Positions 21,970 through 34,339 of a stretch of DNA of 64,000 nucleotides are shown here, piece by piece (position 1 is the stretch's first letter; each line of letters begins with the position of its first letter). The notes below the pieces were generated by a model. It ran no database searches. It was not told the DNA's origin and worked only from the letters and a program-made list of their open reading frames with translations. The stretch comes from Amborella trichopoda. Its lineage: Eukaryota; Streptophyta; Magnoliopsida; Amborellales; Amborellaceae. Both the position numbers and the translations under genes were made by a program. The stretch spans positions 2,264,413-2,328,412 of the forward strand of contig NW_006499997.1 of assembly GCF_000471905.2 (NCBI RefSeq). Reading direction: 5' to 3'.

Positions 21970-23250
21970 TGTATGACCTTAAACTATAGTACATGTCATG
22001 ACCGCATGACGTTAAAAGGCTTTGCATAGGTCCCGGAGGCATGACCCTAAACACGCCTTCACAAAAAAAAAAAGAATAATGGGCATGGTGTATAGGTGAA
22101 CAAGGGAACACCATGAGTAAAAATGATGGATGAGTGTGGTCACGAAACCATGAGTAAGAGAGTTCCGTGAAAATAAAAACCCAGGCACGGTGAAAACCCA
22201 AAAGGGCACTATGAGTCAAAATGAAAGAAAAGGGTGGACATGGCTGTAAGGTCATGGGTAAAAGAGCCCCGAATAAAAGGAGGTGGGTGAAAACCATCTC
22301 TACGGCACCACTTCCCAAGTCCAAGTGAAAACCCGCAAAGGGCGCTTGGACCAATAAACAAGTTGATGCAGCACACCCCTCATGGGTAACTTCTGTCGAT
22401 ATTCAAAAGAAAAAGCCCTGGTGTCAGAATGCCTTGATATCAGGATAAAAAAATATGAGATTTAAGAAAAATCCAACAGTCTGAGTCCGTTCATGAAAGG
22501 ACCCATAAGTTTAAAGAATCACCAAGACGGGAGGTTAGAGTCCCATGCTAAAGGACTGCATTCTCAAGAAGTCAACCAAAACGAATAAAATCACAATGGC
22601 AATCCAAGGATGCTTCCAAAGGCTAACTGTCAAGCCGGGTAAAGACTTCAAGGTGATGCCTCGTCAAACCCCACCCTAGTCGATAGACCCAGACCTTCGG
22701 TACAGGCCAACAAAAAGCCCCTGACTGGACCTGGCAGGACAAGGACCACAAAGGTACTCTGCATGTCAAAGCAAACATGAGTGTAGCAGCACACGTGCCC
22801 ATAAAGGGCTCCGTGGTTGTCTATCCAAAACATACCCTCAAAACGTGGACCACCACCACAAGACACAAAACCCTGACTGATTGGGAAGAAAGCCCTTAAG
22901 CAAGGCACCCGACTACCAAACAAGCCTGGATTCTAACCGACTGGGTCAACAAGCTTTTGAAAGCCCCCAACTGTCGGAACCTGAAAAGAGCTCTTGACGT
23001 AGATGATGGGCATTCCATGAGATGTCCTTTACTAGTAGCTCAAGTCTCTTCTCTCCCAAAGTCTCCACGGATGGATATGCGATAAATGCATCCAAACGTT
23101 TGATCATCCTAGTTACAACATTATGTTGATATCTCCACGACGTTTCACGTGGTCCAGTGGCTAGGAAGAAAAAAATAATAAAGCTGAACGAAATTTTTTT
23201 AATGTTGTCCTTCTCACTTCTTTTGAAGGACAACATTCAGTGGGGCAAGC
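21970..23250 (+). other. Conserved 3' internal segment before the LTR, with polypurine tract
   Basis: The block includes gaataatgggcatggtgtat, acaagggaacaccatgagta, gagttccgtgaaaataaaaa and gaaaacccgcaaagggcgct. It recurs at 1750-2110, at 41480-41870 and on the minus strand at 50100-50440. It ends with attcagtggggcaagc at 23235-23250, which I take as the polypurine tract that primes plus-strand DNA. No conserved protein frame is visible. Confidence 0.65.
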
Positions 23251-24556
23251 TGTTTGAAGACATTTTTCAGCACCTTGGGTCCTCAATGCGGAATAAAAGA
23301 AAAGCCGGTCAACAAAGACTTGTCATACAGTGTAATTTTTTATAGTCTAGAAATTACCCCTAAAATGGGTGAGGATGTTCCTAAGGACTTCAAAAGGCCA
23401 CCTGCCAAGTTTCGTCGCAATCTGACATGTCTAAGATAGTGCAAATGAAGAAACAGTTTCGAAAAAATCGGTCTCTTGCACCCTGAAATGGACTCTATAA
23501 CTGGAACCCCATTTTCGGTGTGTTAAATGATTGTCGGACCACCGCCATTAGATCTGGCACAGTCACGTAAGGATCAAGTTTTGGCTTAAACAGATGTTTC
23601 AGGATAAAGTTATAGGTGAAACATTAAAAAGGACTAGGTCCCACGCTATTCCCGTGCAGCCTTCCTGCACTAATCTCCATTAAAGGAGATTGGTTTGAAT
23701 AGTCACGAGCAACAACTTCAAGGATGCATATCTCACTTGTTTTGAGTCAGATCGACCCAAACATTTTTGAAGCGTGTTCGTTTATGCAAGTTGAGCATTT
23801 TGATATGTGGCACGTCACGCGACGACGCACGAGCAGAGAGAAAATAAAGAGAGAAGTTGGCGATTCATAGCAGAAGATGCAGGAAAAGCAGCAACGACAC
23901 ACCTCACTCGAGTGGCCATATCACAGCGCACACATAACGGATCTTCGCGAGACCATTTTCATTGCGTGTGTAAGGTCTAGGGCTATGTTCGGTCCGAACC
24001 TTGCTTGTGATGAATAGATGTATTTCACACACGAAGACGATAAAGTTGCTGCAGATTTTCGGTTGTAAGATTTTCAAATTTCGGCCAAAAACCCCAAATG
24101 GAAAAATCTTCATCCGGGCACGAAATCGAGCAGAGTTTGTTTCAACGCGATCATGACGACATGCTCAATACAATTCATCAAAGAAATCAATGAAATACAT
24201 CAAGAAACAAGAACACTATCGATTGGAAGTTTCCAAGCTTCGTGCAAATTTCGAGTCGCATGATAGTGGCTTAAAAACGCGATCTGTGGTTCGAAGTTGG
24301 TACCAAATTGATTTTCACGCCAAGCCCAACGAGAAAGCGATCATCTTTTTGCAAAGCACACATTGGAGCAACCCTAAATCATCTATGGAAGATCACCCAA
24401 GTTTTAAGGCAACAGTTTGAAATTTTGTGTATTGTCTGACAGGGGCAAAATAGTCATTTTATACCTATATTTAGATTTTATTTTAATTCAAATAAATTGT
24501 AATTATCATCAATTAGGTCAGATTTTGGGCATCCACCCATGTTTTGGGCCCAAGTC

Positions 24557-24563
24557 TATAAAT
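24557..24563 (+). promoter_or_regulatory. TATA box of the element A LTR
   Basis: ctataaatg lies 3' of a catccacccatgttttgggc segment that is conserved in all LTR copies (4240, 28365, 43808). Initiation ~30 bp further would fall at the gggccttcatac segment near 24588, which is taken as the start of R. Confidence 0.65.
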
Positions 24564-25489
24564 GCATGTTAAACCCCATTATAAAGGGCCTTCATACTAC
24601 TTAATAAAAATTAAGAGTTAGCTTTGAGAATGAGGGTCACGTTCAAGAGAGAGAGAGAGAGGAAAGAGAGAAGAAAAGTTTGGTATCCCTCGATGAAGGT
24701 AACTTTCTCTCTCCTCTTCTCTTTTCTCTCCTCTTCTTTCTTTCTCTCTCTTCTTTTCCTTCTCTATGTCTCTCTCCTCTCTCTCCAAACACGTACGGTA
24801 GTAACCATCATCGTGCGTGTCTGTCTCTTTCTTCTTTTTCTTCTTTGTGTCTCTCTCTTCTCTCTCCAAACACACACGATAGTGACCATCGTCATGCGTG
24901 GCTCTCTGTCTTTCTTTCCCTCTCTTCTTTTGTCTTTTTCTCTCTTCCTCTTTTTGCCTCTCTCTTCACTCTCAACATACACGATAGTAGGCACTACCAT
25001 GCATGTCTCTCTTCCTCTACTTTCCTCTTTTCTCTCTATTCTCTTTCCTCTCTCATCCCCTCTCTTTCCTAATCTTCTTCTTTCCTTCTCTCTACTTTCC
25101 CTTCGTCTTCCTTTTTCTCTCTTCCTTTTCTCTCTCTGTACTATCTTTCTCATCTTTGTCTTTCTTTCTCTCTCTATTCTTTCCTTTCTCTTTCTTCTCT
25201 TATCATGCACGGTGATGCCCATCGTCGAGCGTGACGTCCACCTTCTCTTTTAATCTTTGGAACATGTACAGTGAGTCGGGGCCTTAATCCCAGTGGCAGA
25301 CCGGGCCTCTATCTAAGTTTCTTCTCCCTCCTGTCATGCACGGCGATGCCCATCGCCGCACATGACATTTCTTCCCCTATTCTCTGACAAGGACATTGAA
25401 TCGACCCCTTTCTTAAGAGGTGGGCCGGGTCATGTCTGAGTCCTTTCTGACACACACGGTAATGCTTATCGTTGTGCATGTCTTTTCTT

Positions 25490-26215
25490 CTCTCTCTTCC
25501 GACTCTCTCTCGTCATGGATGGCGAAACCCATCGTCATCCATGTTTTCTCTTTCCTTCTTTCTTTTATCATGGACGGGCAGAGTCTATCACCGTCCATGT
25601 TCTCTCTTTCTCTCTCGCGTCATGGATAGCGGAGTCCATCGACGTCCATGTTCTCTCTTTCTCTCTCTCTCGTCATGGATGGTAGAACCTAACGCCGTCC
25701 TTGTTCTCTCTTCCTCTCTCCTGTCATGGATGGTAAGACCTAATATCGTCCATGTTCTCTCTTCCTCTCTCTCCTGTCATGGACTGTGGAACCTAACGCC
25801 TTTCATGTTCTCTCTTCCTCTGTCTCCTGTCGTGGACGGCAGGACCTAACGTTGTCCATCTTTTCTCTTCCTCTCTCTCCTATCATGGGCAGTGGAACCT
25901 ATCGCCATCCATGTTCTCCCTTTCTCTCTATTCTGTCATGAACGACTGAGCCTATCGTCATCTATGTTCTCTCTTGCTCTCTCTTCTGTCATGGACGGTA
26001 GAACCTATCGTCGTCCATGTTTCTTCTTCCATTCCCTATTTTTTTCTCTTCTGTCATGAATGGTGAAACTATATCGTCGTCCATGTTTCTTCTTACCTCT
26101 CTCTCTCATTTGTCATGAATGGTAAAACCCATCGTCGTCCATGCTTCCTCCCCTTTCTCTCTCATCGGTTATGGACGATGGAACCCCATCGTCGTCCATG
26201 TTTCTCTTCTTTCTC
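25490..26215 (+). repeat. Hairpin-pyrimidine tandem array 3 (about 13 units)
   Basis: Same pattern as at 7250-7965: tcatggacggyrgaacctat, a short loop, cgtcgtccatgtt and a ctctcttcctctctc spacer. Unit number is equal to that of the second R-U5 unit in the left LTR, although units have diverged. Two further palindromes (25206-25231 and 25337-25365) show gcgatgcccatcgc-type stems. Confidence 0.8.
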
Positions 26216-26245
26216 ATCTCTCTTTTCTCTCTGTTCTCATTGCTC

Positions 26246-26265
26246 NNNNNNNNNNNNNNNNNNNN
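26246..26265. other. Assembly gap of 20 N at a (CT)n microsatellite
   Basis: Twenty N are followed by about 76 bp of pure CT dinucleotides (26266-26341). The gap lies inside the R-U5 pyrimidine tract, so the true length of the LTR is uncertain here. Confidence 0.98.
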
Positions 26266-26344
<79 letters not shown>

Positions 26345-27549
26345 TCTCTCTCTCTCTCGTCTTCTTCTCTCTTTCTTGTCTCTCTTCTTTCTCTCTCTTC
26401 TTTCTTTCTCTCTCTTCTCACTCTCTCTTCTTTCTTCTCCTTTCTCTCTCTTCTTCCTTCACTCTCCTTTCCCTTCTTTCTTACTTCTCTTTTTTTCTTC
26501 TCTTCTTCTTTTTCTCTCCTCTCCTTTTTCTCCTCTCTTCCTTTCTTCTTCTTCTCTCTCCCCCACTCTTTTATTCCTTGTTTCTCATTTTCTTCTCTCT
26601 TCTCGTCCCTTCTACTCTCTTCTTCTTCTCTGTCTTATGTCTTCTCTTTTAATCTCCTATCTTTTTCTCTCTCTTCTCTTCTCTCCTTCTTTTTCTTCTT
26701 CTTTCTCTTTCTTTCTTCTCTCCTATCTCTTCTTCTTTTCTCTTCTCTTTTCTTCTCCATCTCTCTTTTTTTGTTTTCTCTTCTCCCTCTCTCTCTTCTT
26801 TCTTCTCACTCTCTCGTTTGACCAAGGGAGGCTAAGTCTAGCACTATTATGGTAGTCTCATCATTGAGCAGTATTGTCGTCGTGCAGGTCCAAGTTACTG
26901 TGCCCAAGTTGCTGCCATGACAGGTTAGCCATTGTGCCAAGCTGGTCGGTGTTGGTTATGTCTTCGAGTAGTATTGCCACCGTGTCGGTCTAAGTTACTG
27001 TGCCCATCTTGTTACCACGCCAGGTCAATCACCTTACTGGTCTAGCTACTGTGTCAGTCAAGCCACCTGGTCAAATTTCTCTTTCTTCTCTTGTATTCTC
27101 TCTATTCTATTTCTCTCTTCTCCTCTTATCACCCCCATCTTCATCTCATTCCTTCCCTTTCTTCCTTCGAATGTGCACACCTGTGTGACTTCGCCCAAAG
27201 ACAAGGTGGGGTCCCTTGGCCCACTTGTCTTGAAAAATTAATCATGTGTGTGTGATTGCAAAAACAGGAGAGTACATGTCAAGGGAGACGATTCGAACCA
27301 GTTGAAGGACTAAGGGCTTTCCGTCGTGATCTAAGAGGGCTCCCACGTGAGTTAGCCCGAGTGAGTCACGGGCCCAGTGAGGTGTGTCCTACCTCACACC
27401 AAATTCCTCACTCACCGATTAGTGTATCTACCCTTGTTTCTTAACAAGATTCCTGAGAGAGCGATCTCAAGTCCCAGGTTCTCCTTGAAACCTGAGACAC
27501 ATACCACCAGGTCATCTCGACCCGGGGGCGAGATCGAGGCATATAACCA

Positions 27550-29365
27550 ATCACCTCTACACACACGTAGCTCGATTGAAGTCGGAGCAAGCTCAAATTT
27601 GGGCACGAAATAGGTCTCGACGAGCCGATCATTTTGACATATGGCACGCTTCATGACATGACATAGAATCAAAGTTTTTTTAGAGAGAAGATGAACCTGA
27701 AACTATGGAAATCAGAGCTTTTTAAAGAAACGACATCTCAAACTTCGTAAAGCAATACTCAAGATCTGTACATCAGATCATCATAAAGACAGGTTCAGTG
27801 AGACCGTATCACAAAGGGCTACAAAGAGGTATAATTGTTGTCGGATAAATCGTAAATTCCAAGGATGAAGAAAATAAGATCGCCGAGTCACCGGGATCCC
27901 TTTTTCTGGTCAGGATCCCTTTTTCTGGTGATTTCCTGAAATCAGAAAGTACTTCAAGCTAGGACCAAAATAGATAAAAAGTAGTGCAAAATGACTGTGG
28001 AAGTCTCCTCTTTAATTTCAAGTCAAGATAGATACTCGAAACACCATAGATTGTGTTGCATCGACGGCCAAAGAAGTTCACGATCGAACCGGATTTCTAC
28101 CACTCAACAAAAAGTTCACCTTAAGATGATCAAAAGATATCAAATTCTTCAGAATCAAACGAGCATCAAGACTACGATGATCGATCATCTCAAACACCGT
28201 CACAAGCATCTAAAAACGTTTCCAAGATTTAGCAATGGCGAAAGGCCCCTCAGAGAGGGATGGTTTCATCATTAGCATGAAAGGTTTAAGGGGCATTTTG
28301 GTCTTTATTCATAAATTCGGGATTTTATTGTAATTTCTTTTAATTTTTTTTAAGCTTAGTTTTGAGCATCCACCTCTGTTCGGTGGGTCTTCTATAAAAA
28401 CAAGCTTATGCCAATTGTAAAAGGGCTGGAACATTCATTAATGAAATAGAGACATTATGCTCATTTCTATTTGTCTTTTGCTCCTAACCTTAGATCTAAC
28501 GCCAAAAAGGGAGAAAACTTTTCAGAGAGAGAAACTACCCTTAGCCCTCGCTAGCCGCATGGCTCCATTCCCTCTCTCCCTCTTCTTTCTTTCTTCTCTC
28601 TCTTCACTTATTAATTGCCTTGCACAGTAATCCATGCTAGCGAAGACCGTACGACCTCGCGTCTTCCCCCTCCCATCTTAAGCGTAAACGCAGTAACCCC
28701 ACGATACCGTATAACACTCTGCTAACCGACATATGCTCGACCTAATACCTTTCAGAGTCAACATAGGGATTCCAATTTGCAGATCATCGCAATAACTTCC
28801 TCTCCATACAATCGAGTTGAGTTGTGAAAGATGTATACGCTGTCTCCCTCAGTCACTCGGGAGGAGTCTTCCTGAGCCGATAAATCAAGAGAGTTCAAAT
28901 CCTTCGATTGCTCTGATCACCCAAGTATATAGCATTCGTGCGAAGAGGGGAATCCCTATCACTTTTCTCCCTTATCCGTTCTTTTTCATCAGCAAGCCCT
29001 CATTCTAGCGATCCACTATAGAGGAGTACAACCGAGTCCATATAGCAGTTTTCAGCAAGAGAGAACGAAGCAACGAGTTGAAAAGCCTGAGTAGAGTACG
29101 TGTCCAAACTGTGCTGGTAGATAACTGTAGGGCTTCGTAATTGTTCTATCGTAATTGTTCTAAGAGGGCAAACTGCTCGGGTGTGTCCCAAACCCCAAAA
29201 CGACGAGGTAAGCGCCTATACGCACCCTTGTCATAAAAAGAGGTAAGTGCCTATACGCACCCTTATCATAAAATCTATCCCTTTGTTGGTTCCTATCCGC
29301 ACGTAGGACAGCACGCGTGCAACACGTGTGGACCCTCCATGGTTGTTTGAGGGAGGATTTTTCCT
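27550..29365 (+). mobile_element. Plus-oriented LTR copy of element B (truncated at its left end)
   Basis: The reverse complement of this stretch recurs at 46912-48720. Shared pieces are ggagcaagctcaaattt, cattttgacatatggcacg, aaggggcattttggtcttta, tttgagcatccacc and cattcattaatgaaatagag. A TATA box (tataaaaa, 28393-28400) precedes the catt-cattaatgaaat segment as in element A, so the LTR is a distant relative of A's. The left end is cut by element A. Homology ends at gaggatttttcctg, where minus-strand RNase H sequence begins. Two 37-bp units repeat at 29207-29280 (gaggtaagcgcctatacgca). No gene. Confidence 0.7.
28393..28400 (+). promoter_or_regulatory. TATA box of the plus-oriented B LTR
   Basis: tctataaaaac sits in the same context as in the other LTRs, after gcatccacctctgttcggtgg. 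The matching minus-strand box of the inverted copy is tctatataaa at 47851-47860. Confidence 0.55.
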
Positions 29366-29375
29366 GCCGTCCACT

Positions 29376-30155
29376 CTAAGAAAAATCAGGTACGACCAAA
29401 GTGATATCAAACTCCATGAGGAGTAGTGACCGTTTCAGAAGTCGACCCGACAGACTAGGGAGCGACAAGGGAAACTTAATGCGGTTCGCTCGAGAGATGA
29501 GCTGAATTGGGTGTGTAAGAAATTGTATCTTAACTTTTGAACTGTGATTATCAGAGATAATCACATATTTTCTAGGGAAAATTATTCTCCTCAGCACCTT
29601 GCATTCTTCTACTAAGATAGTACAAAATTGTCTCCTTTCCTTCATCATTATCTTAAGCAAGTAATGCACTAAGTGACTCATCCAATGCACACATATAAAA
29701 TGAGGGGCTTTCTTGGAATTGGTGCAGAGAAATCATGAGGTTTCAACAAATAATTCATGATGTCTTCAAAAGCTATCTTGCATGCTTCGTCCCATTCAAA
29801 AGGTACATCTTTCTTCAATAGGTGAGAGAAGAGTTTAGACCATCCTAAAAGATTTCAAACGAATCCCTAGATATATGCAAGCTTGCCTTGAAGAGATCTA
29901 AGCTCTCGTAGAGTCCTTGAAGATGGCATCTCTTGAATAGCTTTAATTTTGAGAGGTTTGATCTCTAAGCCTCGATACCTGACAACAAATCCCATAAACA
30001 TCCTTAATCGTACACCAAATGCACACTTCAAGGGATCAATCTTGATTTAATGTGGAAGAAGTCTTTCAAAGGCATTCTCAATATTATTTATATTACTAGT
30101 CCTTTCATTGGACTTTACTACGAGATCATCTACGTAGCATTCCGCTTCTTGAGTC
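29376..30155 (-). pseudogene. Element B pol: RT palm to RNase H, broken
   Basis: On the minus strand the first codons read LTQEAECYVDDLVVKSNER, with the YVDD catalytic motif of reverse transcriptase. These are followed by LKCAFGVRL, FVVRYRGLEIKPLKIKAIQE, LRSLQGKLAYI, HLLKKDVPFEWDEAC and LILYVCALDESLSALLAQDN, which lead into gypsy RNase H, ending with SRANRIKFPLSLPSLSGRLL and LLMEFDITLVV. Several stops and frame changes break it. It continues 5' at 45190 on the far side of element C. Integrase is missing. Confidence 0.85.
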
Positions 30156-30160
30156 AACAT
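30156..30160. other. Target site duplication, left copy (AACAT)
   Basis: AACAT stands directly before the element C start TGTTGGAAGG and again directly after its end taacCA at 45185-45189. Removing C and one AACAT joins the B reading frame as ...VIEDM and LTQEAE..., which is the expected reverse transcriptase sequence. That confirms both the 5-bp duplication and the insertion point. Confidence 0.9.
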
Positions 30161-30392
30161 TGTTGGAAGGTATTTTTCATCAACATAAGGCCCTTGCTCA
30201 ATAAAGGCCTAGCAAGTAGTGGAAATTCGAACACTTTCAGAACAACCCCAGAACCGGCTAAGGTCTTCATGATGTCTCTCAAGAATCTCCTGTCAAGTTT
30301 CGTCGCATTCCGAAATGTCTAAGGTAGTGCAGACTGAGAAACAGTTTCGACAAAATAGGCCTCTAAGACCCTGAAACGAACCCCTATAACTA
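30161..30392 (+). mobile_element. 5' LTR remnant of element C (first ~230 bp of U3)
   Basis: It matches 42697-42893 at the start of the 3' LTR (gttggaaggtatttttcatc, ctcaataaaggcctaac-like, ctaagaccctgaaac). It then jumps directly into leader sequence that matches A near 9500. The rest of U3, R, U5, the primer binding site and ~340 bp of leader are deleted. Confidence 0.8.
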
Positions 30393-31043
30393 CTGCTAGT
30401 CCTACTGTCGCGGTAAGCAGAAAGGTTGCCCCGTCCATCCCTATGAAAGGCAAGCAAACTGTCGTCACTCCTGAGGTTCGCTGCAAGGCAACCCCCTGTG
30501 CTCCTTCACTACTTCGACCCTCTGCACCTGGAGAGTTGATATCGAGAGGCAGAGGTCCTGAGGTCTTCACCCCTTGCACACACTCAAAGGCTCGTGATCT
30601 ATCCACTCGAGCCACACCTCGGGGCAACCTTCATGTTGCCTTGAGCTCGCATCCAAGGCCAGGCCTTCTCGCACCAAACCCTACATGCGCCATGCATTTG
30701 CTTTCCATAGCTCGAGGTAGCGATAGCTCTATGCCACCTCGAGCACAGAAGGGTCGACCATTCTATCGTCCCTAGCAACACACACAGCTTCACCTTGTGA
30801 GAGACAATCTCCTGCCTCGTCCCTCACAAAAACAAGCTCGTGGGTCTCGGCCTCCTTAGGTGGAACCCATTGACTGAGCCCGGGCTGACCCCCATGTCAC
30901 CCGGAAGGCTAACCCTAAAGGTGCACATGCACCATCTTTGCAGGTCCCTCTCGGACTAACCAGCTTCTTCCTTTGCCACTTCCCTGACATTAGGCAAGCA
31001 CCTCGAGCCTTGGTATTCAAAGATCTTCCTTAAGAGTATCATT

Positions 31044-33350
31044 TTGAGCCAGCCTCAGGTTAACCGAACACCCGGGCCTCACAAAGGAATTTGGGGCAAC
31101 GACTTGATGTCAGACAAAGGCTTCCAGCCTCCAAGACAAGAACCCAAGCTACCCTCCATCCTTGGGCCCCACTCCTTGCTCCAGCTCATAGACATGGCCC
31201 TTGCCTGTTTGAAGAAAACGAGGCAGTCTAGGTCTCAGGCTCGGTTCTGGAATGAGGTCCATAGTCGCCTGAAGATCAAGCAGAAAAGTGGCCTGCAGAT
31301 CCTAAGAAGGGAAAACTCTAAGGAAGTCGGGGTCACCACCCCTGACGACCTCCCGCCATGTAATCCCTTCTTCCCTCTTCAAACTCCGAAACTTGAGCAA
31401 GTCCAGGAATATTGTTCAGTGATCACCACCCAGATGTCACGGTCTCACGACTGTCAAGGACCGATCCTCACATGATCGGTAATCAAAGTCGTAGTCCAGT
31501 CATGGCAAGCTAAGCCCCTCCAGATTGACTTGTCATGCACGGCTCACCAACCTTGGCAGTCCGCTACATCACCTGACACTAACCTCCCAGAAGAAACAGT
31601 CAGTGTCATGGTGATCAAGTTCGAGGAAATGATGCAAGCCATCCTCGGAAAGATGGCGCTCCTAGAGGCCTCCAGATCCCCTTCTTCGTCTGATTCCCTG
31701 ACTGGTGAGGACATATCTCATAGGCAGACTCCCCCTCCTGTCTCCCAAGACAACTCCTCTTCTTACAAGGTCTCCCAAACCGACATAGATGCTATGGTGG
31801 CCCATAGCCTCAAGAACAAGGTCCCGGGCATGCAGGAGACGCCACTCTAGCAAAAGTCGTATCCTTTGTACATTGACTAGTTGTCATTTCCCCCGAACGA
31901 CCAAAAAGGGAAACTCCCCCTGTTCAATGGTACCACGTCTCCTCACAGCATAGGGCCCACTTCAATCGGCCTGTCGGGAGATGGCAACTGACCGACATCT
32001 CCTCCTCCTCTAGTTCGTCGAAACTCTCAAAGGACCAGTCTTTCAGTGGTATACTCGGTTGCTGCCAAACTCGATGCACACTTGGCAAGAAATGGAGTAG
32101 TTGTTTTACCATTGCTTCTACGAAGTCCAAAGGAATGTAGAAACCATCGAGCTCCTCACCATGATGCAAGACCCTGGTGAGTCGTCGGACTAGTTCATCA
32201 CCCGATGAAAAGAGTTGGCGATCTTTCATGCCACCCCCATGACCGAGAAGGAAGCAGTCTAGACCTGCATACGAAACATGCTTCCCGAGATTGCCCCACA
32301 TGTCGAGGCATCCAATCCACCCTCCATGTCAGAGCTCATCTCTAAGACAGTTCATATCGAGGGATTGTTCAAGCACCATGGCAACCCTCGTCAGCAATCC
32401 TCCAGCTCAAACTCTCGCTCTAACAGTCGGGGCAATCAAAAGGAGACAATCAGCGCGGTCGTCACCGTGACTGACACCAAAGGCAACCTCTCTAAAGCAC
32501 AGACGCCTCAGACCAGGGGCAAGCAGCAGTCCTACAATGCGATCCCACCACTTAAAAATAGGAAGCAGAGTGACTACTAGACCCAGCACTAGAATAAGGT
32601 TTGCTCCTTTGACATGGAGTGGACCCCTGCACTGCTCCAACTGTTGTTAGAATAGAACATGATCCAGCTGCCAGAGGTCACCACTGTAGAGTCGTCGGGG
32701 CAGGAGTCGAATGAGAAGTACTGCTCCTATCATAGTAGAGTGCTACAAGCTCAATGATACTATCAAGTTCCTTATCAACAAGGGCCAGATAAAGCTTGAA
32801 GAGTTGAAAAAGGCATTCGGGACAGTTGAGGCATCTCACATAGTCACGATCCAAGAGGACAACGGGGCACCCTACCCCAAAGCCGACAAGGCAGCCCAAG
32901 TTCCTGCCTCCATGAACCAAGAACCTCTGGTGCGTGTACCACTAGATACAAGGTCATGACATCAATGAGTGCACTGGCTTCCATACACTCTTGGCAGAAA
33001 AAATGCAGCAGTGTCATGAGGCTCAAGGCGACCTGGCAAGACACCCTCAGGTCCCTCTTCGGCCTGTGCAAGAAGACCCCTGACACAAGCCCAGCAAAAT
33101 ACTAAGCAAGATCCCCTGCAAGCCCTTTTTGAGACAATGCTTCAACAGGGTCTTGTCACCCCCAAGTCAGCCAAACAGCCTAAGCATCTTGCTCGGGGCA
33201 TGGAGAAACTCTGGTGCCCCTCTCACCAAGTGTGGGGTCACAAACTCAAGGAGTGCAGTGGGTTCGAGGCCATAGTCACGGAGAAAGTCCAACAAGGCCA
33301 CATCGTCTGTGCGGTTCTTTTAGGACACATCCAAGCCCTCGCACCTGTTT
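31044..33350 (+). pseudogene. gag polyprotein of element C, broken
   Basis: N-terminal part PGPHSLLQLIDMALACLKK (near 31170) matches element A. Next come QTDIDAMVAHSLKN (31780), LPLFNGTTSPH (31916) and frame-shifted remains of the gag core up to 32170. A later open piece (32278-32580) carries LPEIAPHVEASNPPSMSELI. A CX2HX4HX4C knuckle (CPSHQVWGHKLKEC) lies near 33220; the first knuckle is reduced to a CSYH remnant near 32720. Many stops. It is clearly the same gag as in element A, diverged. Confidence 0.8.
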
Positions 33351-34330
33351 AAGAGGAAGCCCCACTACGAGCCCCTCATGAGCATGCACTGGACCTTTTA
33401 GAGCCCTTGACCTCTCAGCCCTGAGAAGTCTACCATGGGCAAAGTAGGCTCAAATCCCTAAAACGTGAGGCAGTCCACCAAGCTAGGGCCACTCACTGGT
33501 CTGATAGCACGGTCCAAACACCCGTCAGGGATCCCGAAGGAGACGGCGAGCCCCTAGGTCAGCCATCAAAGGATCATATTCCTCAGCCATTAGTCGAGGA
33601 AGAACTCCTTAGGCCCTTCCTCCGCTGCCGACCTTGCAGGACTTCATCCCAGGTGCATCTCGCCTCATCTTATCTCCTAATCAGGCAGACAGCCTTGAGT
33701 TATGAATATCTCAGGAGTCGGTCAAAATGGGTGACGAGGTTAAAAGCATCCCACAACGGTCAAAGCTGGGGCATGACCTTAAATGTCCCCCTGCAAATGT
33801 CCAATTCCGATAACGACGTAAAAAGTTGCCCGGAATGGTCCAACTCTTCTTCCCCTTCCCCCCCCCCCCTCTTTTCCATCTGCAGGTATCGCTCGGAGAT
33901 GCCCAGATTTCCACACTCTAAACAAAGAGTTCGGGGGCACCAGCCTCACCATGCCGCAACAAGAACGCCTCAGAGAAATATTGGCCCAGGTAGTAGGATT
34001 CTCTACAGCTGCTAACGCCCAGGCAACACGGGCCAAAACCGAACCACCTTCGAGCTCCTACTCTCACGAGGCCTATCACATGATTCAAGTACATGAGGCA
34101 TCCCCCAGCTTAGGGCAAGTATCGAGTGAGCCCAATCATGAGGTCATGGACCCCCCGCTTAAAGCCGACCTTTCCATTGCCTGAGCCTGCCAGAGACCAG
34201 TCCTCTCCCATGTTGTGCCCCTCCTAGAGGCCAAGATGTTAGGATCATGGGTGGCCACATTTGAGATCAAATAAAACCCTTGTGAGTCCCCCGATTAGGA
34301 GCTTTAAGAGGCTCTCGAAGAGTGCGAAGA
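33351..34330 (+). pseudogene. gag-pol linker of element C; protease deleted
   Basis: The linker segment MIQVHEASPSLGQ (near 34080) matches A near 13290. The protease that follows in A is not found, and within ~250 bp the sequence already encodes the start of reverse transcriptase. A low-complexity run of C (33857-33870) lies in the middle. Confidence 0.6.
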
Positions 34331-34339
34331 GGGCGGGTA

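Larger units (their letters stand above)
23251..27549 (+). mobile_element. 3' LTR of element A
   Basis: It starts TGTTTGAAGACATTTTTC, ends gaggcatataacCA, and is followed by unrelated sequence rather than a primer binding site, which marks the outer end of the array. U3 is 23251-24588 and R-U5 24589-27549. Its 4.3-kb length against 6.2 kb for the left LTR is explained by the single R-U5. The sequence beyond 27549 belongs to the LTR of element B, so A inserted there; the other end of A lies outside the window. Confidence 0.8.

Noticed and set aside
24764..25222. 152-residue Arg/Glu/Lys frame on the minus strand, resembling charged nuclear proteins
   Set aside because: It is the reverse complement of the CT-rich leader; the composition follows from the sequence bias and the frame is not kept in other LTR copies.
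27280..27330. tRNA-like segment because of gattcgaaccagttgaagg
   Set aside because: The motif resembles a reversed T-loop, but no acceptor, D or anticodon arm can be folded around it, and it belongs to the conserved U5 block repeated in every LTR.
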